Shown here piece by piece: positions 27,640-38,400 of a DNA stretch of 64,000 nt (its first letter is position 1; every line of letters starts with the position of its first letter). Source of the stretch: Spartinivicinus marinus (GTDB taxonomy: Bacteria; Pseudomonadota; Gammaproteobacteria; Pseudomonadales; Zooshikellaceae); NCBI RefSeq assembly GCF_026309355.1, contig NZ_JAPJZK010000001.1, positions 1,612,001 to 1,676,000 of the forward strand. Direction: 5' to 3'. A program made the position numbers and the translations under genes. The notes beneath the pieces were generated by a model, which was given only the letters and a program-made list of their open reading frames with translations, searched no databases and was not told the DNA's origin.

Positions 27640-29502
27640 TTAAATAACTTGATCTGCTTTCTTAACTATCTTTTTAGCTAGATCTTTATGGTCTCCAGAT
27701 TTAGCTAAAATAAATAAGCTACAAGGTACTTCTATATCTCGCTCAATTTTTTCTACTAATTTTTCGTACGAAAAATTCCAACCTTTAAACTGAATAACAA
27801 GAATAAGTACAGGCACTTCAGGATAGTGATTAACCTGCTTTTGAGCCAGCCAAGCTTTTTTAATGTTAGAGCAGTTATCTAACTGCTCTAACAACTGGGA
27901 TTTCAAATCCTTATCAACTGATGCTGGAGTAATCGAGTCACTTGGATGCAAATAAGATCGCTCCTGATAGCTGTTTTCATCATACTGCATTTGCTGTTCC
28001 GCTTGTTCTCTCCACCATTCGGCTTCCTTTAAACGTTCCTGCCGACTTAAAAAAGCGTAAGCATATTTACAAGCATCAATGACCAATCGACGATTTTCTA
28101 ATGACTTTTTAAAATGCTCCAGACAACTTTCATTCTCTTTAGTGAATAGCATTCGGCCAAGTACAAAAGCTACATCAGGATCTTCAGGGCAACGTTGTTG
28201 ATAAGCTTGAAACAATGAATAAGCAACTTGTTCATCAGCAAACTCTTCAGTTAAACAAGCCTTTTGCCATAACGCTTCATTTGATAGCAACTCAGTTGCT
28301 TGTTGTTCCAACTCAACAAGTTTTACCTTGCTTTCAGCTACATATTGATAACGTTGCTGCCAATTATTTTGTTGGTGCTGCAACCAATCCTTATCAAACT
28401 CATTAATTACTCGTTTAAACTGATTACCAAACCATACTTCTGCTGCCGTTTTATTAATAGGTGCTGGTACTGTAGGTTCCGTTTTTAACGACTTGATCCG
28501 ATCACTTAATGACGGATGAGTGTCATCATAAGAAGTGGTTACTGCTAAAGCTTCGTCTAGTTTTTTCTGTAACTCTTCTGGGTGCTGCTGATGCTCCTGA
28601 ACAAACTGTTTTAGCCCTATCCAGGGTAAATGATCAGGCTCAGGCATAATGTCAGCTTTTTTAAAGTAATTTTGCCAGTAATGCTCTTCAACATACGGCC
28701 CTGTTACAAAAGTATTAATCAAAGCAGAGCTGGTAATTTGAGGTGTTGTCAATTGTGCAGCTATTTGGTCAGCTTCATATTCATTGGCACGAGCTAAGGC
28801 AAATGAATAAGCTGCAAAACGCGGAGCATACCAATTAAAAAACCTCCCCATCAACTTAGCCCCCCATGAATCCTGGTGTTGAAAGGCATACATGATCTGA
28901 TACCAACTACTCCTAACTCGATACACCCAGCCATGAAAACGGCTGTGATTTCCCGATAAATGACCAAGTTCATGGGCAACAACAGCTTTTGCCTGCTTAG
29001 GGGATAATGTAAGCAATAACTCCATACCTAGTATCAAAGTATTCCGTTGCCAGCCAAACACACCAAGCAAAGGTGTTTGACAAATAGCCGCATTAAGCTC
29101 GGGTGTTAAAATTACCCGATGAATTTTTGGTGCCTTCAGTTGTTTTTGTAGTGAATCCAACTCCTTGAAAAGCATAGGAAACTGCCTACGAGATAATTCA
29201 TAACCTGTCGGAGGTGATATCCGAACCCACAGAGCCTTTAACAATATCCAAATAGTAGGAATTAACACCAGGAAAAGCTTTTTCTTAAACAAAAGAAGTA
29301 GTAAAGCGGAGCTAAAAAATGCCATGGCAACCAAACCGCCAACTACACCGCATAAGATTAAAAGCACCGCAAAAATAGCTCCATAACCCAGTAGAGCATA
29401 TAGAAACAGTTTTGTTTTGTACCAAGAGATATTACTTGCAGCCAAAGCTTCTGCTTTCGCGGCAGTACGTTCAAAATCGTGATCCACATGCTTACTACTC
29501 AT
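27640..29502 (-). CDS. M48 family membrane metalloprotease with TPR-like tail
   Basis: This encodes 620 residues. Two membrane segments lie at about residues 30-95. The zinc site HELGH is at H177-H181, with the third ligand in ANEYEAD (about residue 243), as in HtpX/Ste24-type peptidases. The C-terminal 250 residues are helical and TPR-like (FVLGRMLFTKENESCLEHFK), with glutamine- and glutamate-rich helices, suggesting protein contacts. The protease domain probably faces the cytoplasm or membrane surface for quality control. It is longer than HtpX (about 290) because of this tail. It is divergent from the small gene at 29662. Confidence 0.85.
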   Translation of the reverse strand: MSSKHVDHDFERTAAKAEALAASNISWYKTKLFLYALLGYGAIFAVLLILCGVVGGLVAMAFFSSALLLLLFKKKLFLVLIPTIWILLKALWVRISPPTGYELSRRQFPMLFKELDSLQKQLKAPKIHRVILTPELNAAICQTPLLGVFGWQRNTLILGMELLLTLSPKQAKAVVAHELGHLSGNHSRFHGWVYRVRSSWYQIMYAFQHQDSWGAKLMGRFFNWYAPRFAAYSFALARANEYEADQIAAQLTTPQITSSALINTFVTGPYVEEHYWQNYFKKADIMPEPDHLPWIGLKQFVQEHQQHPEELQKKLDEALAVTTSYDDTHPSLSDRIKSLKTEPTVPAPINKTAAEVWFGNQFKRVINEFDKDWLQHQQNNWQQRYQYVAESKVKLVELEQQATELLSNEALWQKACLTEEFADEQVAYSLFQAYQQRCPEDPDVAFVLGRMLFTKENESCLEHFKKSLENRRLVIDACKYAYAFLSRQERLKEAEWWREQAEQQMQYDENSYQERSYLHPSDSITPASVDKDLKSQLLEQLDNCSNIKKAWLAQKQVNHYPEVPVLILVIQFKGWNFSYEKLVEKIERDIEVPCSLFILAKSGDHKDLAKKIVKKADQVI

Positions 29503-29661
29503 AACATCACCAGGCTGGTATTAACAAAGTTGCTAAGGATATACTAAATTGATGTGACAAAAAATAGTCACCCTCTTTTGTTCGCTACAACTATTTTTAC
29601 AAGCCGGTTTTTACAGCTACTATGTAGTATTAAACAAGGATCTATAGGCTAGGAAATAATT

Positions 29662-29988
29662 ATGAAAATCCGTAACTTACTTGAACTATGGGGTAGCCCA
29701 GACAAGGAACAACGCACTCGCAAGTTTTATGAGATTCGCCTGACCCAGCACGATGCCGCCAAAATTGCCGCTATTGCAGACTTGTACAAAGGTCGTTCAG
29801 AGCAACAAATAATCACTGACTTGTTAACTGCTGCATTAGACGAATTGGAAGAAGCTTTTCCTTATCAACCTGGCTCAAAAGTGGTTGCTCACGATGAAGA
29901 TGGTAACCCAATTTATGAGGATGTTGGTTTAACTCCCCAATTTATATCACTGACAAAACAGCATCTAGCAAGCATGCAATCAGAATAA
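29662..29988 (+). CDS. Conserved small protein, 'type 1 pili tip component' family
   Basis: This encodes 108 residues. It begins MKIRNLLELWGSPDKEQRTR and continues with a helical segment (DAAKIAAIADLYKGRSEQQI, then LLTAALDELEEAFPYQPGS) and GNPIYEDVGLTP. I recall closely similar proteins in pseudomonads annotated as type 1 pili tip component. That name has no visible support here: there is no signal peptide and the helical part looks like a ribbon-helix-helix-type segment. A cytoplasmic role is more likely. AGGA before the ATG supports the start. Confidence 0.65.
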   Translation: MKIRNLLELWGSPDKEQRTRKFYEIRLTQHDAAKIAAIADLYKGRSEQQIITDLLTAALDELEEAFPYQPGSKVVAHDEDGNPIYEDVGLTPQFISLTKQHLASMQSE

Positions 29989-30013
29989 GTATTCAGCTCG
30001 GGTAGCAAAATAA

Positions 30014-30691
30014 CTAAGACTTAACAACAAATACTGCCGTGCAGCCTTCTACCTGTAAGTCAACATGACTAAAATTAGAGGATAAACAGTCTCTTAGCTC
30101 TTCCAGGCTATCATGTTTATTGTTAAATACCCCTAATTTATTCATGATAGCCAGTACCAATTTTGCAAAAAGCCCTTTCGGCACACCTTGGAACAGTACT
30201 GTTGTACCGAATAAAGCACCATTTTCATTCAATAATGATTTCAAATGTTTGAAAACGATTCCTTTTTCTTTAAAACCTCCAGGCACACAGTGCATAACAT
30301 AATTAATGCTAATAGAGTCGAAAGGCTCTATTGGATTAGTTATTGGTTCAAGCAGATTCTGTTGGTAAATTTCTGGCTGATAACGGGCCACTTTTTTTGC
30401 TGTTTTTTGCAAACAGCTCTGACTTAAATCCATCAAGCCCAAGCGCACATCTCCTGACTGAAACTTCACTCTATTTAATAAGAAACCTGTTCCTACTCCT
30501 ACTTCAAGATGATTATTGCTAATATAGTTTCTATAGTGTTCATCCAGCCGTATTGTTGAGCAACCCCAAGCATACTTAGAAATAATGCCATAGAGTATCC
30601 AGTCATAAAAAAATAAACTTAGCTTATTAAAATACTTTTGGGACTTTTCTACTTGATGGCTTAAGTCCTCTTTTCCCATGCTAGAAGTCAT
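30014..30691 (-). CDS. Class I SAM-dependent methyltransferase
   Basis: This encodes 225 residues. The SAM-binding motif I is LEVGVGTGFLLNRV (about residues 55-68), with an acidic residue after beta 2 (LGLMDLS) and motif IV-like SINYVMHCVPG. The C-terminal part is a variable substrate-binding cap. The target (small molecule, lipid or protein) is not evident. It is convergent with the gene at 29662 and lies next to another minus-strand gene 52 bases upstream, so the two may be co-transcribed. Confidence 0.85.
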   Translation of the reverse strand: MTSSMGKEDLSHQVEKSQKYFNKLSLFFYDWILYGIISKYAWGCSTIRLDEHYRNYISNNHLEVGVGTGFLLNRVKFQSGDVRLGLMDLSQSCLQKTAKKVARYQPEIYQQNLLEPITNPIEPFDSISINYVMHCVPGGFKEKGIVFKHLKSLLNENGALFGTTVLFQGVPKGLFAKLVLAIMNKLGVFNNKHDSLEELRDCLSSNFSHVDLQVEGCTAVFVVKS

Positions 30692-30743
30692 TCTAATTCT
30701 CTATAATTTATTCCGGCATTGTATTGCAATAAGCTCACTTTCC

Positions 30744-31076
30744 TCAAGCAGCTAGATACTCTTCTATATAATCAGCTAAATGATCATGTAGTTCATCTTC
30801 AAAAGCATTTAATTCTTTAGAAAACATCTGTAAGTATTTATTTGCCATTGCTGGTGTAATTTTACGATTGTCAATTTGAAATTCAAATTCAGACAAATCT
30901 TTGTCATATCGAGGAATAAATGACCAATTAACAAAGTGGTAGTCTAAAGCCGACTCTTTTGCATAAATAAATTTACAAAACTCTTCAATATGACTCATAC
31001 CTTCTGGTCCAAGACAACCTGGCTCTACTCTGACGATAACGGTTAGCTTTCTATTTTCTGAAACTGAACTAGCCAT
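30744..31076 (-). CDS. Conserved hypothetical protein
   Basis: This encodes 110 residues that are cytoplasmic and acidic, with no signal peptide or membrane segment. It has VIVRVEPGCLGPEGMSHIEEF near the N-terminus and two acidic helices at the C-terminus (KELNAFEDELHDHLADYIEEY). It resembles uncharacterised small proteins found in several marine gammaproteobacteria. I cannot assign a function. No clear ribosome binding site precedes the ATG, yet the composition and codon use look genuine. Confidence 0.6.
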   Translation of the reverse strand: MASSVSENRKLTVIVRVEPGCLGPEGMSHIEEFCKFIYAKESALDYHFVNWSFIPRYDKDLSEFEFQIDNRKITPAMANKYLQMFSKELNAFEDELHDHLADYIEEYLAA

Positions 31077-31401
31077 GGCTTATTATATCTGACGATTACA
31101 GCAAAACTTCTTTTACAGCTTAGTTTATGTTGTTACAAACTTCATAACAAAACCACCATATGAACAATCATTCTCGATAGCTATATTAAAATATTTTTAA
31201 ATAACAAGGGAAGTTATTATCTAATTTGTGAATTAGTAGTTAACTTAATACAACTAAATATTATTCGCTAATTTCTCCTTGCTTGTCCTGATTAGAGATA
31301 TTCATGATGCCGTTTATGAAGGTATATAGGTTTGTTGAAAGCTAGCTATCAACTTTACTCTCATGTCAAAATAGAAGAAAAGTAACTGGTATAGCTTAGA
31401 A
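31077..31401. other. Divergent region before polB
   Basis: There are 325 AT-rich bases without a gene. I looked for a LexA box because polB is SOS-controlled in E. coli; I found no CTGT-N8-ACAG match. Confidence 0.5.
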
Positions 31402-33876
31402 ATGGCAGACATCCTTGATGGTTTTTTAATCACTAGACAGTGGAGTGACATTACCGACACCACAGGTAATACACACTTACAATTAAGCTTTTGGCTGACT
31501 ACCTGTCAAGGACCTGTTCTACTACGCTATATCAACCAGCCAGCCGTTTTCTTTATTGAGTCAAACTACATAGAACAGGCTAGATATATCTTATCTAGCC
31601 ACATTCCAAAAAACAGCTGGAATGACAAACCCATTACCCTAAAAACCTTCCAAGGGAATGCCATACATGCTGTTTATTTTAATCAGCAACGATTTTTATA
31701 CGATGCTAGAAGGCTCTTGAAAGAACAGGGTATTGTACCACTAGAAGCAGATATTCAACCTACCGATCGCTTTTTAATGGAGCGTTTTATTACTGGTGCT
31801 TTCTCAATAAGTGGGACTTTTTTACAAAAAAATGGATTCCTTGAAACAATCAACCCCAAAGTAAAACCCAGTCGTTATCAGCCAAGCTATACCATTTTAT
31901 CACTGGATATTGAAACAGCAATCACTGGCAATCAGCTTTATTCAATTGGCCTAATATCTACCTGTAGTCCTACACCACAACAAACACAACAGTATGTGTT
32001 TATGCTTGGCAACAATGATTGCCATACAACAAAGCCAGATTACCTTTACTTTTGTCATGATGAAGCAGCGTTAATGACTCAGTTCATCAGTACTGTGCAA
32101 ACGATAGACCCGGATATTATTATTGGCTGGAATGTCATTAATTTTGACTTTCGCTTTCTACAGCGGGTTGCAGATCGATTACATATCCCCCTAAAACTAG
32201 GTAGAAACAATACGCTTCTCGACTGGCGTCAGTCACGCACTAATAGCGAGCACTATATACTTACTCTACCTGGTCGACTCGTATTAGATGGCATTGATAC
32301 CCTTAAATCAGCTACTTATAGTTTTGAAAGTTTTTCCTTAGAGAAGGTTGCTAATGAAGTATTACAACGAGGAAAGCTTATTCAGTCAGAAGATAATCGT
32401 GGTAAGGAAATTACTCAATTATTTGAGCAGGATAAGGAAGCTCTTGCCGCCTATAACCTAGAAGATTGCCAGTTAGTATGGGATATATTTCAAGCAACTG
32501 AGCTGATTGAATTTGCCATTGAGCGAGCCCAGTTAACCGGCTTGGCAATGGATCGTTTTGGCGGCTCAGTTGCCGCTTTTGACAACCGTTATTTGCCCCG
32601 CTTACATCGTGCTGGCTATATTGCCCCTAATATCCCTGATAATCCTCAAGGGGTTGGTAGCCCTGGAGGCTATGTTATGGACTCTTTCCCTGGCATTTAC
32701 AACCATGTACTAGTGCTAGACTTTAAAAGTCTGTATCCCAGCATTATTCGCACTTTCAAAATCGACCCACTCGGACTAATTAAAGGTATTGAAAGCTGCC
32801 AGACTACACCAAAAGCAGATAAAACAGAAACATCAATAGAAAATAAAGAAACATTTGTTCCTGGCTTTAATGGCGCTGTTTTTTCTAAACAGGAAAATAT
32901 TTTACCTGATATTATTGGTGAGCTTTGGGCGGCAAGAGACGAAGCAAAATTGCACAATCATACCGCTATGTCCCAAGCTATTAAAATACTAATGAATTCC
33001 TTTTATGGTGTTTTAGGCACACCAGGTTGTCGCTTTTTCGACTACCGTTTGCCAAGCTCAATTACCTTACGTGGGCATTTCATTTTATACGAGACGAAAG
33101 CCTTAATAGAACAAAAGGGCTATCAAGTCATTTATGGTGATACAGATTCTGTATTTGTATCTTTAAAAGGCTATCATCCTAATATTGCACCAGACACCAT
33201 CAAAGATATTGGTAAACAACTAGCCAAAGCGCTTAATCAGTGGTGGGCCAACTATCTCTACCAGGAATATAAAATAGAAAGTTATTTAGAAATTCAGTTT
33301 GAAACACACTTCAAGCGTTTTATTATGCCAACCATTCGAGGCTCTGAAAAGGGTAGCAAAAAACGCTACGCCGGACTGGCTATCAATAAGAACAATGAGT
33401 CTGAGCTCATTTTTAAAGGTTTAGAAACCGTTAGAACAGACTGGACACCATTAGCAAGAAAGTTTCAACGGGAGCTCTATCGGCGTATATTTCATAATGA
33501 ACCTTATCAAGACTATATACGTTCACTAATAGCCGATATTTATGCTGGAGATAATGACCAGCTACTTATCTACAGAAAACGTATTCGTCGACGCTTAGTA
33601 GATTATCAAAAAAATATTCCACCTCATGTACAAGCCGCCAAACTAGCAGAGTTGAGAAGACAGCAAGCAAATAAGCCACCAAAATATCACCGAGGTGGCT
33701 GGATAGAGTATTGCTTAACTACCAGTGGGCCAGAACCAGTCGAGTATTTACAATCTCCACTGGACTATGACCTTTATATCGAACGGCAAATCATGCCGAT
33801 TGCTGATAGTATTCTGCATTTTTTAGATACTTCGTTTAGTGAAATTATTGATAAGCAGATTGGGTTGTTTGATTAG
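31402..33876 (+). CDS. polB: DNA polymerase II (family B)
   Basis: This encodes 824 residues (E. coli Pol II has 783). It is a proofreading repair polymerase used in replication restart and lesion bypass. The 3'-5' exonuclease motif SLDIETA has D169 and E171, and Exo II is in IIGWNVINFDFRFL. Polymerase motif A is DFKSLYPSIIRTF (D440), motif B is around KILMNSFYGVLG, and motif C is YGDTDSVFV (D580, D582). All catalytic aspartates are intact. The insert around PKADKTETSIENKE is a likely flexible loop and accounts for some of the extra length. It is convergent with the candidate immunity genes. Confidence 0.95.
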   Translation: MADILDGFLITRQWSDITDTTGNTHLQLSFWLTTCQGPVLLRYINQPAVFFIESNYIEQARYILSSHIPKNSWNDKPITLKTFQGNAIHAVYFNQQRFLYDARRLLKEQGIVPLEADIQPTDRFLMERFITGAFSISGTFLQKNGFLETINPKVKPSRYQPSYTILSLDIETAITGNQLYSIGLISTCSPTPQQTQQYVFMLGNNDCHTTKPDYLYFCHDEAALMTQFISTVQTIDPDIIIGWNVINFDFRFLQRVADRLHIPLKLGRNNTLLDWRQSRTNSEHYILTLPGRLVLDGIDTLKSATYSFESFSLEKVANEVLQRGKLIQSEDNRGKEITQLFEQDKEALAAYNLEDCQLVWDIFQATELIEFAIERAQLTGLAMDRFGGSVAAFDNRYLPRLHRAGYIAPNIPDNPQGVGSPGGYVMDSFPGIYNHVLVLDFKSLYPSIIRTFKIDPLGLIKGIESCQTTPKADKTETSIENKETFVPGFNGAVFSKQENILPDIIGELWAARDEAKLHNHTAMSQAIKILMNSFYGVLGTPGCRFFDYRLPSSITLRGHFILYETKALIEQKGYQVIYGDTDSVFVSLKGYHPNIAPDTIKDIGKQLAKALNQWWANYLYQEYKIESYLEIQFETHFKRFIMPTIRGSEKGSKKRYAGLAINKNNESELIFKGLETVRTDWTPLARKFQRELYRRIFHNEPYQDYIRSLIADIYAGDNDQLLIYRKRIRRRLVDYQKNIPPHVQAAKLAELRRQQANKPPKYHRGGWIEYCLTTSGPEPVEYLQSPLDYDLYIERQIMPIADSILHFLDTSFSEIIDKQIGLFD

Positions 33877-33904
33877 CCCTCTGTTTATCTTATTAATACT
33901 ATCT

Positions 33905-34201
33905 TTATCTTTCTAAAGTATATTCATCCCATAACTCAAAAAACTTCTGAAACGCATAGAATTCATTCGGCTCATGAAAAACAACTGCTCGACGCCAAGA
34001 AACATTCGCTTCAATATCAAATTTCTTGCAAACCCAGTGATTGAAACCGTAGTAGGATTCCATATCTCCAGTTTCATTGTTAACCAACTTTTTTGCAGCA
34101 ATAAAGCCTCGTAGAAAGTAATCGAGTTCAGTCGCAGATTGACTTTCAATATACATCCCAGGCCTTTTCTTAATCAACTCTACTAAATCAGACATATTCA
34201 C
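33905..34201 (-). CDS. Small protein downstream of RHS toxin, possible immunity protein
   Basis: This encodes 98 residues from a GTG (an ATG lies two codons in), acidic and without signal peptide. It opens LVELIKKRPGMYIES, then has an aromatic-rich body (YGFNHWVCKKF, FHEPNEFYAFQKFFELWDEY). I recall small proteins with this 'RPGMYI' opening beside polymorphic toxin genes, but cannot name the family. The resemblance of RPGMY to GyrB/ParE is probably coincidental. It is the second gene after the RHS toxin on the same strand, 18 bases from the 200-residue gene. Immunity is an inference from position. Confidence 0.5.
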   Translation of the reverse strand: MNMSDLVELIKKRPGMYIESQSATELDYFLRGFIAAKKLVNNETGDMESYYGFNHWVCKKFDIEANVSWRRAVVFHEPNEFYAFQKFFELWDEYTLER

Positions 34202-34219
34202 TGCAAAATAAACCTAAAC

Positions 34220-34822
34220 TCAATCAAATACAGCTCTTCTATAGCTTTCTTCATTCCCTGATATTACAAAGTACCTATTCTCATCTTCATCATCACAATA
34301 GGTATCAACCAACCAAAGACTATTAACATTAAAATAGTGTTTACAATCATCTAACAAATAATCAACCAACTTCTTTTCATAGTTTCTAAAAATACAATTT
34401 TTTGCATAATTTAAAAAAACATCTTTAATATCCTCTGCAGTAAAGTCATCTGACAAAATATGAATAGTTTCATCACCACTAGTAAACGTCAAAACACTTT
34501 CCAAACCATTTGCATCCAGTGGCCGTAAAACAGTCAAAGGATCAATTCCTACAATTCCAGGAAATAAGTTATAACTTTTAATATATTCTATATTATAAAT
34601 ATCACTAAACCCCAAACTGCCAAGTTTATCTTTTTCGTCAAAAGTTTCTTTATAATAAGAGAGCCTTTCCTTATATATCTCTTGGGAAAGATGGTCGTTA
34701 TCAAAGACCACCAAAACCATCTTTCCATTAAATATCTGCCATAAATTATTGGCTAGCCTCTCATTATCAGACCAGCCATGATATTTGAAGTTACATTTTC
34801 CAAAGTAAAATTCAGTTGTCAC
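34220..34822 (-). CDS. Candidate immunity protein of the RHS toxin
   Basis: This encodes 200 residues, acidic and cytoplasmic, with no signal peptide. The start is GTG, only 3 bases after the TAG stop of the 11-kb RHS gene, with a GTAAGTAGG ribosome binding site inside the end of that gene. The two are therefore translationally coupled, the usual arrangement of polymorphic toxin and immunity. I recognise no family. Many D/E and aromatic residues (YCDDEDENRYFVIS) suit binding to a basic toxin tip. Function is inferred from position and composition. Confidence 0.6.
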   Translation of the reverse strand: MTTEFYFGKCNFKYHGWSDNERLANNLWQIFNGKMVLVVFDNDHLSQEIYKERLSYYKETFDEKDKLGSLGFSDIYNIEYIKSYNLFPGIVGIDPLTVLRPLDANGLESVLTFTSGDETIHILSDDFTAEDIKDVFLNYAKNCIFRNYEKKLVDYLLDDCKHYFNVNSLWLVDTYCDDEDENRYFVISGNEESYRRAVFD

Positions 34823-34825
34823 AAC

Positions 34826-35435
34826 CTACTTACCATAATGTGCATGATAATTACCCCAAATCGCAGCCTCATTTCCATGAGGTGAATGATAATCCATCCT
34901 AAACCATTGTTCATGTCCTTTTGTTGATCCTTGGGTATTTCCAATACCAATAAAACGTCCTCTGTGTTTAGCACTTGCACCAAGCTCTAAGTATACCTTC
35001 CTTTTTGATTTCACTAAGCTTAACTTACCAATCAAAATTCTTGTTCCAGCTGCAGGCCATGGTGTTTTCTTCATCTCAGGCGTTGGACCATATATCAGTA
35101 AATCATTTTTTTTATTTTTCAAAAAATTATTCATTAGTCCTTTTTGTGTAATATTTCTTACAACCTCAGGCAAATGGCTAAACAGAATATTCAATCCTTC
35201 TTCAGGATATGCAAGTTGATACCTAAACCTTGGCTCAGCACCAGTAGCCTTTAGTGACTTTATAGATCTGTGTATTGCATTATTAGATAAAGCCTTGCGC
35301 AAGGCATTCCCCATCTCCATAACAGTAATCGCAGCATCAAGCTTAGTAACAACCTGATTAAATAATGAAGTATACCTAACTACATTACCAAAACTTACAT
35401 TTAGATTACCTATTGATACACTAGCTATAGTAAAA
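34826..35435 (-). other. Variable C-terminal tip (putative toxin domain)
   Basis: This covers about 203 residues after the DPSG that ends the RHS core. It has a helical N-terminal half, basic stretches (KNKKNDLL, KSKRKVYLE) and a C-terminus with five histidines within about 25 residues. Nuclease-like chemistry is a guess from the histidines; I do not recognise the domain. Confidence 0.55.
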
Positions 35436-38400
35436 TACCCAGATGGATCTACTCCATTAGCAGGGTCACTTTCGGTATAATTGTATTTATTAAGTGAATT
35501 AGGGGCAAACTTACTGCCCATCCAACTATCCATCTGAGTAAAGCGCCCGGATTGCTGGTTGTAATAACGAGCCCGTAGGTAGTACTGATTCAATCCTGAG
35601 TCGAACTGCTCTCCAGTAAATAAATAATTATTTTTAGTGGTGCCAGTTGAGTTCAATAATGAGCCAAAGGCTTCGTAATTGTAGGTATCAGTAATTACAC
35701 CTGTTGTATCCGATAGTGCTCGGGTGCTGCCTAATCCATCATAATGGTAATAACTTGAGGTACCATTACGTTTTTGGCTAACCAGATCATCTCCATAGGT
35801 GTAGTTGATTTGATTAGTACCATCACTTTCTACCAGCACTTGAGCATAATTGCGGTTTGTATCCACAATAAAGTTAGTGGTGACACCATTTTCAGTTTTC
35901 GCTATACGAATGCCGTTGTAGTTATAGCGATAGCTGGCGCTTTTACCTTCCTTCTCAACAGCTGCCAGTTTATTTTTGGCATCGTAACGGTAAGTGGTGG
36001 CCTTACCATCAACAGCCTCCTTCAGGGTATTGCCATTAGCATCGTAGCTATAGTGAATTCCCCCTTGCTGAATTAAGCGATCATTATCATCGTAGCTATA
36101 TTGTGTGGTAACCCCATTGACGACACTTTGAGTGCGATTTCCCACTTTATCGTATTGATAGTTGGCAGCATAATTACCATTGCCCCCATCAGTAATATTT
36201 TCGCTGGTTAATCGATATAGCTTATCGTAGCTATAGGCGGTGGCTCTACCATTGTGCTCTTCAATCTGGGTACGACGACCTGTTGGGTGCAGCGTATAAT
36301 GGTAAGACTGCAGTAAACCACCAGATTGATTATAAGTTTCCAACTTGGTTAGTCGGTTTAAGCTGTCATAGCTATAAACCTGGCTATTGCCATTGGGATA
36401 GCTAACACTGGTACGGTTACCCACAGCATCATAACCATAAGTGGTCGTACCATTACTATCCGTAACACTTTGCAGGCGATTTAATTTATCAAAACTATAA
36501 TCAGTTGTGCTTACCTGACCATTGCTTTGAGTTACCTTCACCTGGGTACGGTTACCTGCCTGATCATATTTATAGTGAATGACGGCACCATCTGGCTGAG
36601 TTTCGGAAATCAATCGATTTCGCTGATCATAACTGTAGGCTGTGGTTTTTACTGTGTCATTGGCTAATGTCACCTGTACCTGGGTGCGGTTGCCCACAGC
36701 ATCATACTGGAAGGTTTCTACCCGGCTATCAGCATATTCACTACGAACATGTCGATTGTTACTATCGTATTTATACAGGGTAGTTTGGCCATTAAAATCC
36801 ATTTTCCCAATAAGATTGCCGTTAGCATCATAGGTAAAACTTTCCGTTTGCCCCATAGGTAAAGTACGAGAAGTTACCCGCCCTGCTGCATCATATACCC
36901 AATGTGTCGTACGTCCTTCTGCATCTGTTTGGGTAAGTTTATTACCAGCTGAATCATAGCTATAAGTGGTAGCACTACCTAAAGCATCAATCACTTTTAT
37001 TAGCTGACCTAACTTGTCGTATTGATAACTGGTTTTGACGCTGGCCTGGTCACTTTGGCCTGTACGGCGGGATAAGGCATCAAATGTTGTAGTTTGCCTT
37101 GAGTCATTCTGATAGATAGTTTCAATACGCTGACCAAGTGTATTATAAACATAAGCCGTACGATGATCATTCGCATCCACTTCTGCAATCAGGTTACCTT
37201 CGGCATCGTATTCAAAACTGTATTCATTGCCCAAAGCATCACGCGTTAATGTACGGCGTCCTGCAGCATCGTACTCATATTCAGTACGGTTGCCATTAGC
37301 ATCAATTTCAGCAACGACCTGACCAACTGCATCATAAACAGTTTGTGTAGTGGAACCATCTGGATAAATAACTTTAGTTTGCCGGTTCAGTGCATCATAA
37401 CTGTACTGGGTAATACGGCCTGCTCTGTCCGTTGCAACCAGTACATTACCTTCAGCATCGTACTGCTTTTTCTCTGTAGTATTATCAGGATAACGAGTTT
37501 CTATTAGCTGACGATAAGCATCGTATTTATATTCTATACGATGGCCTAATGCATCGACTGTCGCCACTTCATTACCAACAGCATCATATTCTTTTGCTGT
37601 AACAGAACCATTGGAATGCTGGGTTTTAATAACCCGGTCTAAATCATCATAAGTATAGGTAGTTACTTCTGTAACAATACTTCCATCGCTAGCCATACGC
37701 TGACGACTTTCTGTTTTTACGTTACCACTATCGTCATAGGTAAAAGTAGTTGTATGACCTAGAGCATTGGTTTCTGTTACTTTTTGCCCTTTTTCATTAT
37801 AAGAATACTCAGTTGTACTGCCTGTTACATCAGTTGTTTTAGTAACCAAACCTTTGACATTAATATTATTGCCTGCCAGATTACCTACTGGATCTTTTAC
37901 ACTGAGTAAATTACCTACACCGTCATAACTATTAATATAGGTATTACCCAGTGCATCAGTAATTGTTAATTCCTGGCCACGGGTGTTGTAGGTATATTTA
38001 GTTGTATTACCTAGTGCATCTGTTTCACTAATTAAATCATTATTTTTATCATAAGTGGCCGTTGTAGAATAACCAAGTTGATTGATTTCACTTGTCTTAT
38101 TTCCTTCCTGATCATAAGTATATTTAGTAACACCACCTATAGCATCTACTTTAGAAGTTACATTGCCTTGTTCATCATAATAATAAGTTGTTGTATTACC
38201 ATTTCTATCTGTTACAACTGATTGCTTTCCTTCTAAATCATGATTAAAGCTAGTTCGCTTTCCATTACTATCTTCTTGAGCAATGAGCCGGCCATTATCA
38301 TCATAAATATTTTTCACCAGCTTATTGCCCAAAGAATCAATAATATCCAGCAAACCATGTGAGCGATTATAACTATACTCGACACCTTGGTTTAGAGGGT

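Noticed and set aside
31089-31101. CTGACGATTACAG as a LexA box for polB
   Set aside because: Spacing between CTG and CAG is 7, not 10, and it lies 300 bases from the start codon.
33905-34201. RPGMY motif as evidence for a GyrB/ParE-like ATPase
   Set aside because: The protein has only 98 residues and none of the GHKL ATP-binding motifs.
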